From contig CAZYHS010000009.1 in assembly GCA_964647545.1 (NCBI GenBank), forward strand, positions 1-64,000: 64,000 bases of DNA, written 5' to 3'. Both the position numbers and the translations under genes were made by a program. A model generated the notes under the pieces. It saw only the letters and a list, made by a program, of their open reading frames with translations. It was not told the origin of the DNA and made no database searches. Below are positions 33,907 through 42,113 of the stretch, piece after piece; within the stretch, counting starts at the first letter, position 1, and every line of letters starts with the position of its first letter. Origin of the DNA: CAZYHS01 sp964647545 (GTDB lineage Bacteria; UBA10199; GCA-002796325; 1-14-0-20-49-13).

Positions 33907-33969
33907 TTTCGGCTTGCTTTCCTCGACAGTAAGGTCTTGGAATAATCAAGCATTAAATTGGAAGAGCGT

Positions 33970-34524
33970 ATGTCAAGAATTGGAAAAAAACCGATAGCAT
34001 TGCCCGATAAGGTCAAGATCAGCGAGCAGAACAATACGGTGACCGTTACAGGCCCGTTGGGTTCTTTGAAACTTGCTCTGCCCACAGGCTTTTCTGTAAA
34101 GGTCGAAGGCAACGTTTGCAACTTGGGCAGATCGGCCGAAGATGCGCAAACGAAGGCTTTGCATGGTCTCTACAGATCGCTGTTGAACAACATGGCTTAC
34201 GGTGTTGCTCACGGCTACACAAAAATTTTAGACATAGTCGGCGTTGGATACAAGTCCGAGCTTAAAGGCAAGGTGCTGGATCTTAACGTCGGTTATTCTC
34301 ACACGGTTCACTTTCCGGTCCCCGAGGGAATCAAGATCACGGTCGATAAACAGACTCGTATCACCGTGAACGGGATCGACAAACAGCTCGTCGGCGAGAC
34401 TGCCGCGCGCATTCGCAAGGTCAAACCGCCTGAACCGTATCAGCAGAAGGGCATTAGATACTCTGATGAAATCGTTAAGAAGAAAGTTGGTAAAGCTGCG
34501 ACGGCCGTTGGTGGTGGCAAGTAA
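33970..34524 (+). CDS. rplF: Ribosomal protein uL6
   Basis: uL6 (184 residues) lies near the factor-binding site. MSRIGKKPIALPDKVKI and the duplicated alpha-beta domains are standard, ending with the GIRYSDEIVKKKVGKA motif. I chose ATG 33970; the in-frame TTG at 33958 would make the GGAAGAG ribosome binding site coding. The tail (AATAVGGGK) is typical. Confidence 0.95.
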   Translation: MSRIGKKPIALPDKVKISEQNNTVTVTGPLGSLKLALPTGFSVKVEGNVCNLGRSAEDAQTKALHGLYRSLLNNMAYGVAHGYTKILDIVGVGYKSELKGKVLDLNVGYSHTVHFPVPEGIKITVDKQTRITVNGIDKQLVGETAARIRKVKPPEPYQQKGIRYSDEIVKKKVGKAATAVGGGK

Positions 34525-34540
34525 GCAGTAAGGTAAAAAT

Positions 34541-34900
34541 ATGGCGAACAAAAAATTAGAACAGAGACAGCGTAGAAAACTTCGTATCCGCAAGAAAATT
34601 GAGGGATCGACCGAGAGGCCACGTTTGAGCATTTTTAAAAGTGACCGCCACATCTCGGCACAGATTATAGACGACATCAAGCGCAGCACCTTGATAGCCG
34701 CCTCCTCGCTCGATAAGAATTTCAAGGGCGATAAGAGCATGGCCAAGATCGAGGGCGCCAAGAAGGTCGGATCACTTTTAGCCGAGCGCGCTATTGCCGC
34801 CGGCATTAAGACCGTTGTCTTTGACAGAAACGGCTTTGCATATCACGGACGCGTTAAGGCATTTGCCGATGCGGCCAGAGAAAAGGGGCTAGTTTTCTAG
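34541..34900 (+). CDS. rplR: Ribosomal protein uL18
   Basis: uL18 (119 residues) binds 5S rRNA. The basic N-terminus (KKLEQRQRRKLRIRKKIEG), TERPRLSIFKSDRHISAQII and the VVFDRNGFAYHGRVKAFADAAREKG end are characteristic. The order rplF-rplR-rpsE is conserved. Confidence 0.96.
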   Translation: MANKKLEQRQRRKLRIRKKIEGSTERPRLSIFKSDRHISAQIIDDIKRSTLIAASSLDKNFKGDKSMAKIEGAKKVGSLLAERAIAAGIKTVVFDRNGFAYHGRVKAFADAAREKGLVF

Positions 34901-34910
34901 GACATAAGTT

Positions 34911-35402
34911 ATGGCTGAATACTTTAAAAAATCGTCAGAAAATATCGAAAAGGTCGTTCATATCGCGCGCGTCGCCAAAGTCGTTAAAGGCGGTAAACGC
35001 TTTAGCTTCTCTGCGCTGGCTGTCGTAGGCGACGGCAAGGGGCGCGTAGGCTACGGACTTGGCAAAGCCAATGAAGTGCCGGACGCCATCAGAAAAGCGA
35101 CCGAGCGCGCAAAAAAACGTATGATCGACGTCCCCCGCAACAATAACACAATTCCGCACGAGGTTATCGGGCGTTACGGTGCGGCAAACGTTGTTTTGCG
35201 CCCAGCCAGCGACGGTACCGGAGTTATCGCCGGCTCGGTCGTTCGTGCGGTTGCAGAGGCTGCAGGAATTCATAACGTTCTTACAAAGTGCATCGGGACC
35301 AACAATCCGCACAATGTCATCAAAGCGGTGTTGAACGGTCTTGGCAAGTTACGCTCACCCGAGCAGACAAAGATCTTGAGGTCGAACAATGAAACTGAAT
35401 GA
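34911..35402 (+). CDS. rpsE: Ribosomal protein uS5
   Basis: uS5 (163 residues) takes part in decoding fidelity and mRNA entry. The dsRBD-like N-terminal domain includes VAKVVKGGKRFSFSALAVVGDGKGRVGYGLGKA, and the C-terminal domain VLRPASDGTGVIAGS. Spectinomycin-linked loop residues look wild type. It overlaps rplO by 14 nt, and no rpmD (uL30) gene lies between them. Confidence 0.96.
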   Translation: MAEYFKKSSENIEKVVHIARVAKVVKGGKRFSFSALAVVGDGKGRVGYGLGKANEVPDAIRKATERAKKRMIDVPRNNNTIPHEVIGRYGAANVVLRPASDGTGVIAGSVVRAVAEAAGIHNVLTKCIGTNNPHNVIKAVLNGLGKLRSPEQTKILRSNNETE

Positions 35403-35826
35403 ACTTAAGCCGTCATACGGTTCAAAACATAGAGTTAAACGCCTTGGAAGAGGCGATGCCACAGGACACGGCGGCACGTCAACCAAAGGTCATAAGGGCC
35501 AAAAGGCTCGTTCGGGCGGTTATCATAAAGTAGGCTTTGAAGGCGGTCAGATGCCTTTGCAGCGCCGCATACCGAAGCGCGGATTTACGAATATTTTCCG
35601 GAAAGAATACGCCATCGTGAACGTCGGCAAACTTTCCGTGTTCCCCAGCGGGAGCGAAGTTACGCCTGAGGCTTTGCTTGAAAAGGGGCTTATCAGCAAG
35701 CTCTTGGACGGTGTGAAGATCCTTGGCGCCGGTGAACTTAAGCATCCTTTAACGATTAAAGGTGCCGCTTTGCTTTCTAAGTCGGCGCAGGAAAAGATCA
35801 AAGCTGCAGGTGGAACTGTTGCATAA
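35389..35826 (+). CDS. rplO: Ribosomal protein uL15
   Basis: uL15 (145 residues) is a late 50S assembly protein. MKLNELKPSYGSKHRVKRLGRGDATGHGGTSTKGHKGQKARSG shows the long basic N-terminal extension; the Gly-Gly-rich QMPLQRRIPKRGF motif is present. It starts inside rpsE, so translation is coupled. In most genomes rpmD would lie between rpsE and this gene. Confidence 0.96.
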   Translation: MKLNELKPSYGSKHRVKRLGRGDATGHGGTSTKGHKGQKARSGGYHKVGFEGGQMPLQRRIPKRGFTNIFRKEYAIVNVGKLSVFPSGSEVTPEALLEKGLISKLLDGVKILGAGELKHPLTIKGAALLSKSAQEKIKAAGGTVA

Positions 35827-35841
35827 AGCTAGGGGGCGCTA

Positions 35842-37146
35842 ATGCAGGTTGTCGGCAACATAGCAAAGATTCCGGAACTAAGAAAAAGAGTGATCTTTTC
35901 TTTATTGATGCTCGCCGTTTATAGGCTGGGCATTTATATCCCCACGCCCGGAATTAATGCCGACGCGCTTAAGAGAGTTCTTTCGCAGGGGACGGTCTTT
36001 GACATTTTTAATCTCTTTTCGGGCGGTGCGCTCGAACGTTTTTCGGTTTTTGCGCTGGGAATTATGCCTTATATCAGCGCGTCGATCATTCTGCAGCTGC
36101 TTGCGGTTGCTCTTCCGGCGGTAGCGCGTCTTCAAAAAGATGGCGAATCCGGTCGTAGAAAAATTACTCAATACACAAGATACGGCACGGTTCTGCTTAG
36201 CTTGGTGCAGGGTTTTGGTATCAGTTTTGGATTAGAGCAGCAGGGTGTTTTACTGCCGGGTATTGGTGGAGTTGGTTTCTATTTAACTACGATGGCAACG
36301 TTGGCAGCAGGAACGTGCTTTTTGATGTGGCTTGGCGAACAAATTTCCGAACGTGGAATCGGCAACGGTATTTCACTGATAATATTTTCGGGTATCGTTA
36401 CCAGAATCCCCGGCGGTTTTCGCGATGCTTGGAATACAAAAGAGCAGTTTGCCGGATTGTTCGGATTTATTTTGCTTTTGGCAGCGATCGCCGGAATCAT
36501 TGCTTTGATAATCTATTTTGAACGCAGCCATAGACGCATTCCGGTTCAATATGCCAAACGCATTGTCGGTCGTAAAATGTACGGCGGACAGGAGTCATTT
36601 TTGCCGCTTAAGTTGAATATGGCCGGTGTTATCCCGCCTATTTTCGCGAGCAGCTTGATTTTGTTCCCTGCGACAATTGCACAATTTGTTAAGAACGAGA
36701 AGATGCAGGCATTGGCTGGGCTGTTGTCACAAGGTTGGGTGCACGATTTTCTTTATGCCGGCCTTATTATTTTCTTTTGCTATTTTTACACGGCGGTTAC
36801 TTTCAACCCCGTTGATGTAGCTGAAAATATGCGCAAGTACGGCGGTTATATACCGGGAATAAGACCCGGTAAAAACACCTCCGATTACATCGACAGCATT
36901 TTAACGAGAATTACGCTCGGCGGAGCGATTTACATTACGTTCATTTGTTTGCTTCCGTCGATACTTATAGCTAAGTTCGGAATTCCGCCTAGCCTTGCTT
37001 CGACATTCGGTGGAACTTCTTTGTTGATCGTGGTCGGCGTTGCAATGGATACAGTTGCTCAGATAGAGGCTCATCTCCTTTCGCGTCATTACGAAGGATT
37101 TTTGGGCGCAAAGATGGGCGGCCGCTTCAAAGGACGAAAGGGTTGA
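35842..37146 (+). CDS. secY: Preprotein translocase channel SecY
   Basis: SecY (434 residues) forms the protein-conducting channel with SecE. Ten hydrophobic segments can be counted. Landmarks are TPGINADAL (first loop), the plug and pore ring region near residues 60-85, ERGIGNGISLIIFSGIV and the SecA-binding cytoplasmic loops with VGRKMYGGQ. The end VAQIEAHLLSRHYEGFL is typical. It follows rplO by 15 nt, as in the spc operon. Confidence 0.97.
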   Translation: MQVVGNIAKIPELRKRVIFSLLMLAVYRLGIYIPTPGINADALKRVLSQGTVFDIFNLFSGGALERFSVFALGIMPYISASIILQLLAVALPAVARLQKDGESGRRKITQYTRYGTVLLSLVQGFGISFGLEQQGVLLPGIGGVGFYLTTMATLAAGTCFLMWLGEQISERGIGNGISLIIFSGIVTRIPGGFRDAWNTKEQFAGLFGFILLLAAIAGIIALIIYFERSHRRIPVQYAKRIVGRKMYGGQESFLPLKLNMAGVIPPIFASSLILFPATIAQFVKNEKMQALAGLLSQGWVHDFLYAGLIIFFCYFYTAVTFNPVDVAENMRKYGGYIPGIRPGKNTSDYIDSILTRITLGGAIYITFICLLPSILIAKFGIPPSLASTFGGTSLLIVVGVAMDTVAQIEAHLLSRHYEGFLGAKMGGRFKGRKG

Positions 37147-37150
37147 TCCG

Positions 37151-37804
37151 ATGAGGCTTGTGCTGCTTGGAGCGCCCGGTTCCGGCAAGGGGACACAGGG
37201 CGAGCGCATTGCAAAAAAGTACGGAATTCCGCAGCTCTCTACCGGAGATATCTTGCGGGGCGCGGTTAGAGATAAAACTGAGCTTGGGAATCTCGCAGCT
37301 TCCTACATGAACAAAGGGGAGCTTGTTCCTGACGCGGTAATTTTGGATTTAATGGCTGACCGCATAACACAGGCAGATTGCGCGGCCGGTTATATTTTAG
37401 ATGGTTTTCCACGCACTCTCGAACAGGGGCGGGGACTTGATAGAATGCTTGAAAAAGCCGGTCAGAAACTTGATGCGGCGATAAACATAGATGTAAACGA
37501 CGCTGAAGTTGTGAAAAGGCTTGGCGGACGGAGATCCTGCCCTAAGTGCGGAGCCGTTTACCACATTGAATTTTCAAAGCCGGCAACGAGTGATGCGTGC
37601 GATAGGTGTGGAAGCGCTCTTTACCAGCGTGATGACGACAAAGAAGAAACGATCAGAAACAGGCTTGCCGTTTATGCTGCGCAGACGGCCCCTCTGATCG
37701 ATTATTATAAATCGATATTGCATACGATAGACGGAACCAAAAATGCGGAGTCGGTTTTTAATAGTATTTGCTCTTTGATAGAAAAAATAGTCGCTCGCGC
37801 ATAA
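37151..37804 (+). CDS. adk: Adenylate kinase, zinc LID type
   Basis: Adk (217 residues) interconverts ATP, ADP and AMP. P-loop GAPGSGKGT at 7-15 and the AMP-binding motif DGFPRT are intact. The LID contains CPKC and CDRC, so it binds a structural zinc, as in Bacillus but unlike E. coli. It follows secY by 4 nt in the secY-adk-map-infA order. Confidence 0.96.
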   Translation: MRLVLLGAPGSGKGTQGERIAKKYGIPQLSTGDILRGAVRDKTELGNLAASYMNKGELVPDAVILDLMADRITQADCAAGYILDGFPRTLEQGRGLDRMLEKAGQKLDAAINIDVNDAEVVKRLGGRRSCPKCGAVYHIEFSKPATSDACDRCGSALYQRDDDKEETIRNRLAVYAAQTAPLIDYYKSILHTIDGTKNAESVFNSICSLIEKIVARA

Positions 37805-37819
37805 ACACAGAGGATGTAG

Positions 37820-38566
37820 GTGATAATTTTAAAGTCACACTCCGAAATTGAGATTATGCGTGAGGTTAATCAGATCGTAGCCGGCGCCCTTGAGGCTGTC
37901 GGAAAACTGATAGCGCCCGGGGTTACGACGATCGAGCTCGACAGAGTCGCCGAGGAATACATTCTTTCAAAGAAAGCCAAGGCCGCATTTAAGAACTATC
38001 GTGGCTACAAACACACCTTGTGTACTTCGGTGAACGAAGAGGTAGTTCACGGCATCCCCAGCGCTCGAAAATTGAAAGAGGGCGACATAGTCGGAGTAGA
38101 TTGCGGCGCATTGTTGAAGGGTTTTTACGGCGATATGGCCAGAACCTTTGCGGTCGGAAAGATCGACAACGAAGCTCGTCGTCTGCTGAATGTAACCGAA
38201 GAGTCGCTTTACAAAGGGATCGAAGCGGCGGTTGTCGGCAACAGGTTGCACGATATTTCGGCGGCGGTTCAGCGGCATGTTGAAGCGGCAGGCTTTTCGG
38301 TGGTTCGTGATTTTGTGGGCCACGGTATAGGAACCGGACTTCATGAAGATCCTCAGATACCGAATTTCGGTGAAGCCGGAACCGGCGTGAAGCTTAAAGA
38401 AGGTATGGTTTTTGCGATTGAGCCGATGGTGAATGCCGGCGACTGGAGAGTTAAAGTTTTAAATGACGGTTGGACGGTTGTAACGCAAGATATGAGTTTA
38501 TCGGCCCACTTCGAACATTCGATAGCGATAACGAAAGACGGGCCTTGTATTTTAGGTAACATTTAA
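37820..38566 (+). CDS. map: Methionine aminopeptidase, type I
   Basis: MetAP (248 residues) removes N-terminal Met from new proteins. The five metal ligands are all visible: D94, D105, H168, E201 and E232. The conserved His of the substrate pocket is H77. The start is GTG, after GAGGATGTAG. It has no zinc-finger extension, so it is MetAP type Ia, as in most Gram-negatives. Confidence 0.95.
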   Translation: MIILKSHSEIEIMREVNQIVAGALEAVGKLIAPGVTTIELDRVAEEYILSKKAKAAFKNYRGYKHTLCTSVNEEVVHGIPSARKLKEGDIVGVDCGALLKGFYGDMARTFAVGKIDNEARRLLNVTEESLYKGIEAAVVGNRLHDISAAVQRHVEAAGFSVVRDFVGHGIGTGLHEDPQIPNFGEAGTGVKLKEGMVFAIEPMVNAGDWRVKVLNDGWTVVTQDMSLSAHFEHSIAITKDGPCILGNI

Positions 38567-38579
38567 ACAGGACTTTTAA

Positions 38580-38798
38580 GTGGCAAAAGAAGATGTGATA
38601 GTTGTTGAAGGCACGGTGCTTGAATGCCTTCCTAACGCAATGTTTAGGGTCGAACTGCCCAATGGGCACAAGATCTTGGCGCATATTTCCGGTAAAATGA
38701 GGATGCATTTCATCAAGATTTTACCGGGAGACAAAGTAACAATAGAACTTTCGCCGTACGATCTTACCAGAGGTCGCATCACTTACAGGGCGAAGTAA
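38580..38798 (+). CDS. infA: Translation initiation factor IF-1
   Basis: IF-1 (72 residues) is an OB-fold protein that occupies the A site during initiation. The sequence MAKEDVIVVEGTVLECLPNAMF and GHKILAHISGKMRMHFIKIL is typical. The start is GTG, 13 nt after map, with AGGAC upstream. Confidence 0.96.
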   Translation: MAKEDVIVVEGTVLECLPNAMFRVELPNGHKILAHISGKMRMHFIKILPGDKVTIELSPYDLTRGRITYRAK

Positions 38799-38806
38799 GG
38801 GTTATT

Positions 38807-38923
38807 ATGAAGATAAGGTCATCAATTAAAAAGATTTGTGTTAACTGCAAGATTGTTCGCAGAAAAGGTGTGCTTCGCGTTATCTGTAAAAAGAATCCGA
38901 AGCATAAACAGAAACAGGGCTGA
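38807..38923 (+). CDS. rpmJ: Ribosomal protein bL36, zinc-binding form
   Basis: bL36 (38 residues) has the zinc ligands C11, C14, C27 and H33. It begins MKIRSSIKKICVNCKIVRRK and sits between infA and rpsM, its usual place. The ATG is 8 nt after the infA stop and follows AAGG. It is too short for standard ORF thresholds. Confidence 0.94.
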   Translation: MKIRSSIKKICVNCKIVRRKGVLRVICKKNPKHKQKQG

Positions 38924-39008
38924 TTTTTATTACGTGGATAGCTTTAAGCGCCTGTCGTAAACGTTTTGTTCGTTCACGCATCGCGCTAGGCTTATCGCGC
39001 TTTTTATT

Positions 39009-39395
39009 ATGCCAAGAATCGCAGGTGTCGATATACCGGCAAAGAAGAAAATTGCTTTCTCGCTGAGGTATATTTACGGGATCGGGCCTACCAACGCCAA
39101 AGAGATCCTCAAGAAAGCCAAGATCGACGAAAACGTCAGGGCCGATCAGCTGACCGAAGCACAGGTCGCTTTGATCCGCGAGCTCATCGATGCGGAATTT
39201 AAGGTTGAAGGCGATTTGCGCCGTGAGATCCAGTCCAACATCAAGTTGCTCAAGGACATGGGAGCCTACAGAGGCGGACGTCATATCAGACATCTTCCGT
39301 GCCGCGGCCAGCGCACGCATACCAACGCTCGTACCGCAAAAGGTCGTCCGCGTATCGCGATCGCCGGTAAGAAAAAAGCCACCGGACCGATGTAA
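39009..39395 (+). CDS. rpsM: Ribosomal protein uS13
   Basis: uS13 (128 residues) lies at the top of the 30S head and contacts the P-site tRNA and uL5. The sequence begins PRIAGVDIPAKKKIAFSLRYIYGIG and ends with the basic RGQRTHTNARTAKGRPRIAIAGKKKA tail. The 85-nt gap after rpmJ has no clear terminator. It begins the alpha group. Confidence 0.96.
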   Translation: MPRIAGVDIPAKKKIAFSLRYIYGIGPTNAKEILKKAKIDENVRADQLTEAQVALIRELIDAEFKVEGDLRREIQSNIKLLKDMGAYRGGRHIRHLPCRGQRTHTNARTAKGRPRIAIAGKKKATGPM

Positions 39396-39467
39396 TTAAA
39401 AATGTTTGTTAACTGCTGTTGTCGCTAAATATCTGGCGACAGAGGCAAAAGGAATACAGGAAGGATT

Positions 39468-39947
39468 ATGGCCGAAGAAATCAAGGAAGTAAAAGAAGGG
39501 CAAAAGCCCAAAAAAGAGGCTAAACCGGAAGCGGCGGCAGCAGGTGCAGCAGCCGAAGGCGAGGTCCAAGTTGTTGTTAAAAAGAAAAAGGGCAAAAAGA
39601 ACGTCTCCACCGGAGTTGTTCACATTCAGGCCACTTTCAACAACACCATCATTTCGATAAGCGACACTCTTGGAAACGTTCTCTGCTGGTGCACTTCGGG
39701 AACGAAAGGCTTCAAGGGCTCGAAAAAAGGGACACCGTTCGCCGCGCAGCTTGCAGCTGAAACAGCTTGCAAAAAAGCGGTCGAATACGGAATGAAATCG
39801 GTTTCGGTTATCGTTCGCGGCCCCGGAGCAGGCAGAGAGTCGGCCCTCCGCGCGATCGCCCATGCCGGTATCAGAGTTTCGTCCATTCGCGATCTTACGC
39901 CGATTCCGCACAACGGCTGCAGACCGCCGAAAAAGAGGAGAATATAA
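39468..39947 (+). CDS. rpsK: Ribosomal protein uS11 with N-terminal extension
   Basis: uS11 (159 residues; about 129 in E. coli) is a platform protein. The core starts near residue 45 with NVSTGVVHIQATFNNTIISI and contains KGSKKGTPFAAQLAAE and GPGAGRESALRA. Before it lies an extension of about 35 residues, first Lys/Glu-rich, then Ala-rich. AGGAAGGATT precedes the ATG, so this start is well supported. Confidence 0.95.
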   Translation: MAEEIKEVKEGQKPKKEAKPEAAAAGAAAEGEVQVVVKKKKGKKNVSTGVVHIQATFNNTIISISDTLGNVLCWCTSGTKGFKGSKKGTPFAAQLAAETACKKAVEYGMKSVSVIVRGPGAGRESALRAIAHAGIRVSSIRDLTPIPHNGCRPPKKRRI

Positions 39948-39953
39948 TTTCCT

Positions 39954-40583
39954 ATGGCAAAGTATAACGACGCAGTCTGCAGACTCTGCAGAAGAGAAGG
40001 CATTAAATTATTTCTTAAAGGCGAACGTTGCTTCACCGACAAATGTTCGGTTGAACGCAGAGCCTACGCTCCCGGTCAGCATGGCCAGCGTGGAGGTCGT
40101 AAACCGACCGAATACGCCGTTCAGCTCCGTGAGAAGCAGAAAGCAAAGAGAGTTTACGGCGTTCTTGAACGTCAGTTCAGGCTCTACTTTGAAATGGCCG
40201 AAAGCATGAAGGGCGTTACCGGCGACAATCTTCTTCAGCTGCTTGAACGCAGGCTCGATAATATGGTCTATCGCATGGGGTTTGCCCCGTCGAGATCGGA
40301 AGCCCGTCACTTAGTGAAGCACGGACATTTTACCGTCAACGGTAAAAAAATCGACATCCCGTCTTATTTGCTTAAGCAGGGTGACGAAGTTGCGGTCCGC
40401 ACTAAGAGCCGCAATTCGACATGGCTCAAAGAGGCCTATGAATTTGTGGAACGGCACGGACTCCCTGAATGGGTTCAGCTCAACAGGGATAATCATGTTG
40501 CCAAGTTCGTTCAATATCCGGCGCGCGACCAGCTCACGCTCCCGATCAACGAACAGCTGATCGTCGAACTATATTCGAAGTAA
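39954..40583 (+). CDS. rpsD: Ribosomal protein uS4, zinc type
   Basis: uS4 (209 residues) is a primary assembly protein and an mRNA-channel component. In E. coli it represses the alpha operon. C9 and C12 (CRLC), C26 and C31 form a zinc site as in Thermus. The S4 RNA-binding domain (RLDNMVYRMGFAPSRSEARHLVKHGHFTVNG) is at about 100-150. Confidence 0.96.
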   Translation: MAKYNDAVCRLCRREGIKLFLKGERCFTDKCSVERRAYAPGQHGQRGGRKPTEYAVQLREKQKAKRVYGVLERQFRLYFEMAESMKGVTGDNLLQLLERRLDNMVYRMGFAPSRSEARHLVKHGHFTVNGKKIDIPSYLLKQGDEVAVRTKSRNSTWLKEAYEFVERHGLPEWVQLNRDNHVAKFVQYPARDQLTLPINEQLIVELYSK

Positions 40584-40607
40584 TAATTAAATACGGAGTA
40601 ACAAACT

Positions 40608-41618
40608 ATGTATCGTAACTGGCGTGACCTAATTAGGCCGAAGATGCTCGAAGTGGACAGAGATGTTCTTACTCCCACGTACGGCAAGTTCGTGGCAAAA
40701 CCACTTGAACGCGGCTACGGCATCACTCTTGGCAACTCGCTTAGGCGTATTCTTTTGTCGTCGTTGCAAGGTGCGGCTGTTACCGCCGTAAAGATCGACG
40801 GCGTTTTGCACGAGTTTTCCACGATCGCCGGCGTTCGCGAAGATGTCACAACCATCATTTTGAATCTCAAAGACCTCCGTTTGAAACTGACCGAAGGGAC
40901 AAGCGAGATCATTCACATTGATGTGACCGGCCCCCGCGAAGTCAAAGCAAGAGACATTAAAACAACCTCTAAGGTCGAGATTTTAAATCCCGACCTGCAC
41001 ATTGCCACCGTCGGCAGCGAAGGAAAGTTGAAGATGGAGCTGCATGTTAAGCTCGGGAGAGGTTATGTTCTTGCGGAGCGTAACAAAGAAGATGGCCAGC
41101 CGATCGGCGTGATCCCGATGGATGCGATTCACACACCCATCTTGAAAGTTAACTATAGCGTCGCCAATGCCCGTGTCGGACAGATGACCGACTACGATAA
41201 GCTGACAATGGAAGTTTGGACCGACGGTTCGGTCAAGCCTGAAGACGCCGTTGCTTTCTCTGCCAAAATCCTCAAAGAACAGCTGCAGATATTCATCAAC
41301 TTTGAAGAGACGGTCGAGCCGGTTGAGGAGATTCGCTCCGAAGAAGGACCGCGCCTTAACCCGAACCTTTACAGAAGGGTCGATGAGCTCGAGCTTTCCG
41401 TTCGTTCGGCAAACTGTCTGCAGAACGCCGACATCAAATACATCGGCGAGCTTTGCCAGAGAAGCGAAACTGAAATGCTCAAGACAAAGAACTTTGGACG
41501 TAAATCGTTGAACGAAATTAAAGAAATTTTGACATCTATGGGTTTGGCGCTCGGTATGAAGCTCGACGGTTTTGCGATCGGCGACGCCGAGAAATTTAGA
41601 CCTAAAGATATTGAATAA
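40608..41618 (+). CDS. rpoA: RNA polymerase alpha subunit
   Basis: RpoA (336 residues) dimerises through its N-terminal domain (ERGYGITLGNSLRRILLSSL, residues about 28-47). The C-terminal domain (about 255-320) binds UP elements and activators; NCLQNADIKYIGELCQRSE and the NFGRKSLNEIKEIL helix are there. The length is standard. It lies between rpsD and rplQ, as in the alpha operon. Confidence 0.97.
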   Translation: MYRNWRDLIRPKMLEVDRDVLTPTYGKFVAKPLERGYGITLGNSLRRILLSSLQGAAVTAVKIDGVLHEFSTIAGVREDVTTIILNLKDLRLKLTEGTSEIIHIDVTGPREVKARDIKTTSKVEILNPDLHIATVGSEGKLKMELHVKLGRGYVLAERNKEDGQPIGVIPMDAIHTPILKVNYSVANARVGQMTDYDKLTMEVWTDGSVKPEDAVAFSAKILKEQLQIFINFEETVEPVEEIRSEEGPRLNPNLYRRVDELELSVRSANCLQNADIKYIGELCQRSETEMLKTKNFGRKSLNEIKEILTSMGLALGMKLDGFAIGDAEKFRPKDIE

Positions 41619-41636
41619 CTTTTTGGTGAAATTGCT

Positions 41637-42110
41637 ATGAGACACAACTACGCACATAGAAGACTTGGTCGCAACACGCCGCACAGACTCGCGCTGTTCA
41701 GAAATATGCTTTCTGCGCTTGTGAACCGCGATCGCATCGAAACAACGCTCGGCAAAGCGCGTGAACTTAGGCCTATGGCCGATAAGCTAATAACGCTCGC
41801 GAAAGAGGCTAGCATTCCGGCCCGTCGCAGGGCTTTTAGCTTGCTTCGTGACGACGATGCCGTGAAGAAACTTTTTTCGGTTATGGCAGAGCGCTACAAC
41901 GAGAGAAAAGGCGGTTATACCCGCATTTTAAAGCTTGGCCACAGACACGGTGATTGCGCTCCGATGGCGATTCTTGAATATCTTACGGCCGAAGTGAAGG
42001 CCGACAAAGCCGCAAAGCCTGCCAAAGCGGCAAAAGCAGCTAAGGCTGAAAAGGCTCCTAAGGCTGCGAAGAAAACAAAACCGGCCGCCAAGAAGGCGAA
42101 ATCAGAATAG
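41637..42110 (+). CDS. rplQ: Ribosomal protein bL17 with Lys/Ala tail
   Basis: bL17 (157 residues) sits near the tunnel exit. The core (about 1-118) begins MRHNYAHRRLGRNTPHRLALFRNMLSALV, as in all family members. The last 37 residues are a run of Lys-Ala-Ala-type repeats resembling histone H1 or bacterial histone-like tails. E. coli L17 is 127 residues and lacks most of this. It is the last ribosomal gene of the block. Confidence 0.95.
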   Translation: MRHNYAHRRLGRNTPHRLALFRNMLSALVNRDRIETTLGKARELRPMADKLITLAKEASIPARRRAFSLLRDDDAVKKLFSVMAERYNERKGGYTRILKLGHRHGDCAPMAILEYLTAEVKADKAAKPAKAAKAAKAEKAPKAAKKTKPAAKKAKSE

Positions 42111-42113
42111 TCG

